From: Cryptomeria japonica
Lineage: Eukaryota > Streptophyta > Pinopsida > Cupressales > Cupressaceae
DNA: 64,000 nt
Direction: 5' to 3'
NCBI RefSeq assembly: GCF_030272615.1
Contig: NC_081410.1
Coordinates: forward strand, 501,916,442-501,980,441
The notes below the pieces were generated by a model, which worked only from the letters and a program-made list of their open reading frames with translations, did not search any database and was not told the origin of the DNA. The position numbers were made by a program, and so were the translations under genes. Shown here one piece after another: positions 56,897-64,000 of this stretch (within the stretch, counting starts at the first letter, position 1; every line of letters starts with the position of its first letter).

Positions 56897-59418
56897 TTTT
56901 ATGGATTAGTGTGACCTAGAGTTATTTTGTGATGCAGAGGTCAAGATCAATTTTAGAGCTAGTTGTCCTATTTAGAGTATTGTTTGGGAGAAGCAACTGA
57001 GATTTTGTCTGATTTGAGGAATGATCTATCTTGTCTAAGACATTATCCAAGCTGATTCTAAGCATAGTGTAAGATGCAGTCTAATTTTAGGAACGATCTA
57101 TCCTGTATAAGACGTTATCTAAGTGACTAAAATTTGATAGGTAGTTGATTGAACTAGCTAAGAGGTGATTGACCAAATCGTGCAACTCAAATGGCAGAGG
57201 TACACTATCTTGATCTGTTTATGCTCAGGAAAATGATAACCAGTATTATGTTCGTTGTAAGCTATTTTTAGGCAAGTTTGATTGTTCTGTTCTGACAAAA
57301 CCAGAGACTCGTACGACAGGATTTTTTGGACTGGACGACAATTTCGCAACTACAGGAGGACAATAATTCTATTTCATATGAGTTGCTGCCTTGTACCGTA
57401 TGACAAATGGGCATGTGCAGAATGACAAAAGACTGAGAGCAGTTCTATTTCGTACAAAACAGGATACAGAGCCAGATGACAAAATGAAATGACTCGTACG
57501 ACACAGAATTAGGTCTAGGATGACAAACCAGAAGGCTCGTATGATACAGGATTTGATATAGGACGATGAATTATCAGACTCGTACGACTGTTCACAGGAC
57601 AGAGTCTAGAAATTTTGAGTTTTTTTTCGATTGCTGAGTATGACCAATTCTGAGGTGGACTAATTTTTTACCAGGATAGACTATTTTCTGACACGGACTG
57701 AGTTTTGACTGAGGATGGACTAGTTTCTGACATGGACAGAGTTTTGACTTAGGATGGACTAGTTTCTGGCACAGACAGAGTTTCGACTGAGGATGGACTA
57801 GTTTTTGACACGAACAGAGTTTCGACTTAGGATGGACTAGTTTCTGACACCGACAGAGTTTCAACTTAGGATGGACTAGTTTCTGACACGGACAGAGTTT
57901 CGACTTCGGATGGACTAGTTTCTGACACGGACAGAGTTTCGACTCAGGATGGACTAGTTTATGACATGGATAGAGTTTCGACTCAGGATGGACAAGTTTT
58001 TGACACAGACAGAGTTTCGACTTAGGATGGACTAGTTTCTGACATAGAAAGAGTTTTGACTCAGGATGGACTAGTTTCTGACATGGACAGAGTTTCGACT
58101 CACTGAGTTGTTTCTGGTCTTCACTGATTTTTGGTATTTCATTTTTTGTTTCAGGGATGAAAACACAGAAAAAAAGTAGTATGTATAGTGACTCCAATCA
58201 TAGCATGCAAACCCTAAGGAATTTGGTGAGGAAAGAAAACCTTTGCTTGTAGACTCAGGTACACACCCAATAGCTAATCAAAATATGGTCGCTGAGTCTC
58301 ACGCAATGGATTCTCAATGCCTTATTATCCGACCCCAAATGCTAATGGGGGCACGAAATGACAAGTATCTTGGGAGAGTTACTATCTCTCTTGCACAAAG
58401 ATTATCCCCCTTTCGAAGATGAACCGAGTAGCTTCTAAATTTAAATTGGATTTAGTCAGGGATCCGTTCGGCGCGTCGAGGTATAAACTCAATTAAGAGG
58501 TCTCCCAGCCTTGAAAACTAAGGTTTAATATACCCGAAGGTACGGAGGAGAGCTATTCCCGAGCACTTCCGTTGACTTGATTTTCATCAAATCACATTTA
58601 TTTTATAGTGGGTTGGAGTACTTGGCGTCTAGTCGTTCCCACTTAGGTCATTCCCCTCACACTGGCCGTAACGACTTTAAGAGTTTTTCAACCCCTCAGG
58701 AGGGCAGGCTTGCTAAAGATGTACAAATCTCAAACAAAGAAAAAGCTTCAAGGGTCTGGATTTCTGATTGTCTAGAAAAAGACAAGAGCATACTCTCCTA
58801 CCTCTCAGAATTTTCTAAAAGCATAAAAGATAGATTTGTTCTTTAACCAGATAGCATGTTAGGTTCCTAAAAATGAATTTAAAGAATACACGATGTTTAG
58901 TCGATTCTCTTTTAGGCAACCTGCAAAGATAACGAATCAGTAGTCATATTGTCTTTGTGTGACAAGTATATTCTTCGACAAGTGTTCTGCAAAAACTGGT
59001 TAGGCTGTGAAAAACTCTGAGATAGACAGATAAACAGTCAAGGTCAGTTGTCAGAATAATCAATTAGAAATGAAAAAAATATGAAATTTGCCTCCTTTAC
59101 CAGAAAATTTAGAATCGTGCAACAGGCACTCGACTCGTATGAGGCAGGATGCAGTATAGTACGAGACCAGATTGCTGATGATGTTGTCTCATACGACAGA
59201 TGATTTCTGATCGTACGATAGAGGATCTGCTTGTACAATAGAGGGTCTACTCGTACGATAATGTGTTTGTAATTTGTGTGATACCTGTAGTTTTTCGTTT
59301 CAGCCTGTAAGAATTGTCGTACGAGATGTATGGACGAAGAACCGAAAAATTTGAAACCTGGAAAATAACAAAAAAATAAAGCGGTCAATCTTGGAGGCCG
59401 AAAAAATGTAGTCTTCGG
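56897..59418 (-). other. Tat2 5' leader
   Basis: A ~2.5-kb untranslated leader between PBS and gag. It contains the 39-bp tandem repeat (57673-58101), CTCGTACGAC-type palindromes (57300-57600, 59130-59340) and a doubled CTATCCTG/TATAAGACGTTATCTAAG segment (57020-57130). ORFs in it are not supported as genes. Confidence 0.65.
57673..58101. repeat. 39-bp tandem repeat, 11 copies
   Basis: Eleven head-to-tail copies of a unit close to GATGGACTAGTTTCTGACAC + GGACAGAGTTTCGACTCAG, with point differences. On the minus strand it translates to a 13-residue unit ending CQKLVHP, open because 39 is a multiple of three. It lies in the untranslated leader, so protein coding is doubtful. Confidence 0.92.
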
Positions 59419-59436
59419 GCCCCACAGTGGGCACCA
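59419..59436 (-). promoter_or_regulatory. PBS of Tat2 (tRNA-Lys type)
   Basis: Element-strand TGGTGCCCACTGTGGGGC against the plant tRNA-Lys complement TGGCGCCCACCGTGGGGC: two differences, both CpG to TpG-type. It is four bases from the LTR. Confidence 0.78.
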
Positions 59437-59440
59437 GAGA

Positions 59441-60543
59441 TGTGTGTGTGAAAAAGTGAACCTGTAGCTGCAAGCACAACACTTCAATTAAGTCATTATA
59501 TGCATGGTTAGTAATCAATAATCAATAAGAAATAAACCATAGCAAAGTGACTAATTGCCTTCTAAAAGATGCGAGTATAAGATTGCTCTCAGATTTTTAT
59601 AAGTAATACCAGTGACTAGACTACACCAAGATGAAGGATTTAATCTATATGATATTAAGCTATATGGATGCAAGATGGATAAATAATTCAAGCAATAACA
59701 ACCAATTCAAGCAACAATGGATGCAAGCAATAATGAATGTAAAATGGATGCAAGTAATCTAAAAAAACACAATGATTTCAATGACTCTAGAGTGAAATTA
59801 GCGTGATAATAATATCCAAGCATGTTCTCAAAAATCTCTGGGGTCAATTGGAATGAAAGTTGAAGACTGAATTTATAGAGAATCACAAAGCTCAATTTAG
59901 GATTAATTGAAAATAATTGAGAACTCAGGTTGAGTTAACCTTGAGATAGATTCCAATTATAGTTTAATTGAAATGCATTCAAATTAGAAGTCCAAGTTGC
60001 ATTGGAAAATAATAATAAATTAATTCCATGTACATCTGATAAAAATAGATAATTCCATGCACATATTTGATTCATTCAAGAAAAAGGTCTTTTCAATGCA
60101 ACTGCACTTCTTTTTCTGAAAAGCTTTGAGTTCGAATTTTAGAGAATAATTCAATAATTCAATTAAATTGCTTTTCTGATTTCAAGTTCTAAATTTAGAA
60201 AAACAAATAATATCTCAAGTTTGATTTCTCTCTTAATTCATCTTTTGTAATAAATTAATCCTTTTTGCATGATTGAATGGCAAATTTATTAATTTAATTA
60301 AATATGCAAGGATATTTAATAAATTAAAATGGGATAATTGATCAAAATGATATTCTTAGAAATGATTTGATTAATTAAATCAATATTTAATTAATGTTGA
60401 GTAGTTGATTTGCCATGCCATTTTTGATAATTAAAGAATTAATAATGTGCTCAAGATTAATTTAATTGCCTTTGGTTAAGACCTTGGTGATGTTGTTGAG
60501 ATTAGGGGCCCATGGTTTAGATGACCAATTTTAGGGTATTACA
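59441..60543 (-). repeat. 5' LTR of Tat2 (1103 bp)
   Basis: TGTGTGTGTG...GTATTACA, paired with 41724-42860. A minus-strand TATA-like CTATAAATTC lies at 59869-59878. Confidence 0.93.
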
Positions 60544-60548
60544 ATTCA
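60544..60548. repeat. Target-site duplication of Tat2, right (ATTCA)
   Basis: Perfect match to 41719-41723. Confidence 0.85.
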
Positions 60549-62430
60549 AAATTATTTATATGATTTATAATTAAAAGAGATTCATTGACCATCAAATTCC
60601 AAGACTATCAATGTTTAACTTTATAACAATATGGCACGCATTCAATGTTTTATTATATAATTATCATTCCTTTATATGCAATATTTGTAATATTAAATTA
60701 AATAATTTTATTTTTTTAATAGACAACTTCAAGAAGCAACCTAGACCTATTACAATAAAATAAACTTTTAACACAAGAAAGATGAGTCTTACCAAATTAA
60801 GGGTTGAGTCAACCACTCTAAAATCCAAAACTTTTGGCTAGACTGGAGAACCAACGAGAAACAAGGCGTCCCGACCCTAAAATTAATCCTTACCTTTCTC
60901 AATAGGACTATGGGGAGAAACAAAAAGACCTTTCCTCCTATGAACTATAGTCCAAGTATTGCAATCATCGATTACTCCACTACAAGGGGAAACAAGAGGA
61001 GACGCCCCCACTAGGGAACTAGCTATGGGGGAAGCAAGAAAAAGACAAGCTGATAGGTGGGTATTAACCTAATGAGGAGACAAAAGATGACAAGAGACAA
61101 TTGAATCCATAGGAAGAAAATGTAGCTAGCGAAACCTCAGCAAAGAACTCGAGGCTTGAAAAAGCCACACTAGAAGCAATAGTCTCACTAGAATCCTTGA
61201 TGGAGACATCATTGGGAGAGATAGGAAACTTCCAAGATCCCAATAAGACCTAAAAAACCAATAGCTAGATGCAGCAAATGCAGGATATGCCCATTCACAA
61301 CAAAAACCTCTCTAATAGGAAGCAAACGCAAGAAAGTCTCTTGGAATTTGGAGTTGGCTACCTAGCAACTACACCAAGCTGAGAGGGAGGTGCTAGAGTA
61401 GGAAAAACCACAAAGAACCTAGATTGAGGAAACAAAGACCAATTTGAAATAGATTTGGGGTGCGACGATGAGGGTAGAAGAATATTAGCAAGCTCCTCTA
61501 TAATAAGATGCAAAAGTAGCAAGCTATTTTCATTTAAATCTCCTACTCAAGACATGCATGACAAGGCTATGAAAGGTAGCAAAAACATGTATTCACCAAG
61601 AAATATAGCATAAAAATAAATAAAATTAATAATATTAATTATATAAATTTATATTTTTTAAATAAATAATATATTATCTATTCATAATTTCAAAATAATT
61701 AAAAGAAAATCATTTCTCAAAATCGCAAACTCATAAAACCTAAAACAAATTAAAATATAATATTTTAATTTAGAAATAGAAACAAGCACTCCCAAATAAC
61801 AACTTCATTCAATTCTCTTTGTATAAGATTTATTGAAGCAATTTCCAAATTCAAACACAAATCTTTTGAAGTTGAAATAAGTAGGATTTTGTTTAATGTG
61901 ATTCTAGCTCAAGACGGCATGGGTTCTCCTGTCACACTCATGTTCAATCAATGTCTTTCCTGTCTTGAATAAAAGAGAAATTTGAAACAATAGTCAATGG
62001 ATAAAGATGCATGAATGTGATGACCCAAGACCACAAACAGATAAGTGATATAAAAGCAGGGTTGAGTAAACAGATGGCAACTGAGGAAAATATCTTCTTT
62101 AACACAGATTATGCGTTTCATTCAATGTACACTTCAAATTGACTCCAAAGATATATCTTTCTAAAATAATATGATATACATTTGTTAATAAAAAAATCTA
62201 AACTGCGAAAACCAATGTTATATAGAACATGGCAATCACTGCAATCGAGAAAAACAAACTGAAAATAGTAGAGTGCACTTAATAATAACTTGTACGTCAC
62301 GCAGACAGAGAATATGTGGTGTTACTCTTTCTGAAAGCAATCCCGCCATGGAAATTACATAAACAGCTTCATTACTATTCTTCTTCAACATCTATACCCT
62401 GGGAGCTCTCATTTCCTTTCTCTTTCATTT
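60549..62430. other. Intergenic DNA upstream of the small gene
   Basis: Very AT-rich at 60549-60710 and 61610-61760. Between about 60720 and 61560 the composition is less AT-rich (GGGGAAACAAGAGGAGACGCC near 60987), like a decayed coding or retroelement fragment, but no domain could be identified on either strand. The remainder to 62300 shows nothing. Confidence 0.5.
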
Positions 62431-62436
62431 CTTCTC

Positions 62437-62446
62437 AGATCTATAT
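62437..62446 (+). promoter_or_regulatory. Possible TATA box of the small gene
   Basis: ATCTATATAC in a CT-rich stretch about 70 bases upstream of the ATG. CT-rich tracts (62405-62475) are common in plant 5' UTRs, so this assignment is tentative. Confidence 0.35.
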
Positions 62447-62515
62447 ACTCTCTTTTCTCTTTTGTTTTCTCTGTTTGCTTTACAGAGTTGAAAGTCTTTT
62501 CATATATTGGTTGTA

Positions 62516-62860
62516 ATGGGCAACAGTTTGATCTGTGCATCCACAAAAGTCTATTCTGAAACAGAGATTGATGAAGTTGTTCCAGTTACGACTACAAAGA
62601 GAAATCCTAATTCACAATATGACTCTACAAAGTCCTGGGAGGTGGTCCCTGTGGAGAAGAAAATTCATAGTGTTAAGAGGGTCAAAATTAAAATATCAAA
62701 GCATCAGCTGGAGGATTTGCTGTCACAGAATGTATCAACCCAAGATGTGCTGCTGAAGCTTCTGAAACGTGGAGTTCAAAGTTTGCCGGATAGGAAGATT
62801 GAGGAAAAAGATAATGATAGATGGAGACCTGCACTAGAAAGTATTGTTGAAGTCAATTAG
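62516..62860 (+). CDS. Small putatively acylated plant protein, intact ORF
   Basis: A 114-residue uninterrupted ORF, the only one in the window outside transposons with gene-like features. ATG 62516 is preferred because the protein then starts MGNSLICAS, with Gly2 (N-myristoylation) and a nearby Cys (S-acylation), indicating membrane anchoring. A basic block KRVKIKISKHQLEDLLSQ (about residues 60-78) leads into a hydrophobic helix, VLLKLLKRGVQ, and a WRPALESI motif near the C-terminus. This resembles small plant MGN-type proteins related to the DUF4228/PADRE group, often stress-responsive; that is an inference. No intron is seen. A CT-rich leader precedes it and an AT-rich 3' UTR follows. Confidence 0.72.
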   Translation: MGNSLICASTKVYSETEIDEVVPVTTTKRNPNSQYDSTKSWEVVPVEKKIHSVKRVKIKISKHQLEDLLSQNVSTQDVLLKLLKRGVQSLPDRKIEEKDNDRWRPALESIVEVN

Positions 62861-64000
62861 TTGTTTCAGTTGGCACTCTTGAGCTGAATGATAATGGCGG
62901 CCTTTCTTTAGACTCAATTGCACCGGTTTCATTTCAGAGCCCTAATTTATAGAATTTTTGTTATATTATAGCTATATAGTTTTCATAGAAAAAAATAATG
63001 ACATAGTGGGAACATGTTATCAGTTATTTTGGTACATGTACACAGTATAATTTGTTGGGTGGTAAATTTGATACCCAATCTCCAAAGCATCACTGCCATG
63101 GGTGATTGCCAGTATTCGAGGGAGGGTGAAGATTAATATGGGGCACTGCAAACCATTATAGATGTAACAGCATAACTAGAATTTTAACCAATACTTAATT
63201 TTGGCTCAGAGTAGAATATTTTATAGAGCATTGGCTGGAAAACTCAAGGAAATTTGAAGTGCAATTTCTAAATTCTTAACAGGTTTATATATAAAAATTA
63301 TATGAATTTTAATGGTATATTGTGCTTTACTTATTTATTGTTTTTCCTACTTAATGGTCAGGGTTCTTCTAGGGTCTCTACCATTGATAGCAAAATTTGG
63401 TTATATACACTACTTCAATAAATTAGGAAAATATACAATCAAAATATTGTCTAGAAATCTATCAACTAACAATCTTAAACTCTAGACAACTACAAAAATT
63501 CATATGTCATAGGAAGGTCATAAATCAAATTGCAATATATAATAGAAGCAATTCTTAAGACAAAAATACCAAGCATAGAAACAATGAACCACATGTCAAT
63601 GAAATCTTAAATCACTCCCTCGCATCAACAAGCCATCAATGAAGTATGTCTATTATCAATAACCTCATCACCCCAAGGCTTTTTTTTATTTGTAGACTAT
63701 CCACTTTTGTTACCTACTAAAGAAAGAAATCTCATTCCTAATGCATATCCCTTTCTTACATATACCTATGCAAACTGGGGCCATGAATTGTGTAGGGTAG
63801 TATTGTTAATGTGGTTATTATTCACATACAAAAGTAAATAGATTTATAAAATACAATTCTACCTTTCTTGAAAGATAAATTAATTCATGCAATGAATTTA
63901 AGATCTCAATTCTCCAATTGTCAGGTCTTGTCATGTTATGTTCATTCAAAGTTTTTTGCACTTTATTATTTCTCACAAAGGGGCTTACACTATTTTTCAA
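62861..64000. other. 3' flank and intergenic DNA
   Basis: The first ~130 bases could be 3' UTR (AAAAAAATAATG near 62990 may serve as a poly(A) signal region). The rest is AT-rich with no supported gene. The ORF at 63818-64000 (minus) is short, runs off the window and is not recognised. Confidence 0.5.

Larger units (their letters stand above)
41724..60543 (-). mobile_element. Tat2: Tat-lineage Ty3/gypsy element with antisense PMD gene
   Basis: An 18820-bp minus-strand element with LTRs 59441-60543 (5') and 41724-42860 (3'), a perfect ATTCA duplication, a tRNA-Lys-like PBS and a polypurine tract. Gag-pol runs from 56896 to 47967 in the order gag, protease, G-patch spacer, RT, RNase H, second RNase H, integrase. 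After removing a solo LTR (49701-50818 plus 5 bp) the frame is continuous apart from one single-base deletion in gag, although many nonsense codons exist. The ~5.1-kb 3' region holds a plus-strand PMD transcription unit. Greater LTR divergence than in Tat1 shows it is older. Confidence 0.92.

Noticed and set aside
57592-58197. 201-codon Cys-rich repeat ORF (minus) as a gene
   Set aside because: It is the in-frame reading of the 39-bp tandem repeat in the untranslated Tat2 leader. Openness follows from the repeat length, and no start context or homology supports it.
60720-61560. Less AT-rich block as a decayed gene
   Set aside because: No frame on either strand gave recognisable motifs, so it is listed only as intergenic.

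Overview
The window is nuclear DNA of a land plant, almost entirely nested transposable elements with one compact host-type gene near the right end. The evidence is Ty1/copia, Tat-type Ty3/gypsy and L1-type LINE sequences, tRNA-iMet and tRNA-Lys type primer binding sites, C-to-T nonsense decay typical of methylated plant transposons, and a plant mobile domain ORF. The low gene density and old nested insertions resemble a conifer or other gymnosperm; that assignment is an inference.

Positions 1-36205 are one onion-like nest. The host is a minus-strand Ty1/copia element (copia-A): 5' LTR 34818-36205, degenerate tRNA-iMet PBS 34801-34815, and the first 220 bases of its 3' LTR at the window edge. 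A plus-strand LINE (1486-27903) sits inside the copia-A reverse transcriptase, flanked by a 7-bp duplication (ATCAAAA). The LINE is split between endonuclease and RT by an element with imperfect inverted arms (2931-3453 and 21908-23115) around a palindromic ~20-bp satellite. That satellite is split by a young minus-strand Tat-type gypsy element, Tat1 (4314-20270), with a perfect 5-bp duplication (CCTAT). Separately, a small gag-protease gypsy element (31053-34710) sits in the copia-A gag start.

Positions 36206-41718 hold two decayed copia fragments in opposite orientations (minus 36206-38040, plus 38540-39950) and featureless AT-rich DNA.

Positions 41719-60548 are a second, older Tat-type element, Tat2, minus strand, with ATTCA duplications. 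Its order is 5' LTR, tRNA-Lys type PBS, leader with an 11-copy 39-bp repeat, gag, protease, G-patch spacer, RT, RNase H, second RNase H, integrase, long 3' region, 3' LTR. A solo LTR (49701-50818) interrupts it between the RNase H domains. In its 3' region, antisense to gag-pol, lies a separate transcription unit: TATA box, short exon, intron with consensus splice sites, and a ~600-codon plant mobile domain (PMD) protein, now with nonsense codons. This is the most interesting cargo in the window.

Positions 60549-64000 are the only non-repetitive stretch. A 114-codon intact ORF (62516-62860) encodes a small protein with an acylation-type N-terminus and is the best candidate for a living host gene. 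No tRNA, rRNA, CRISPR or prokaryotic features were seen.
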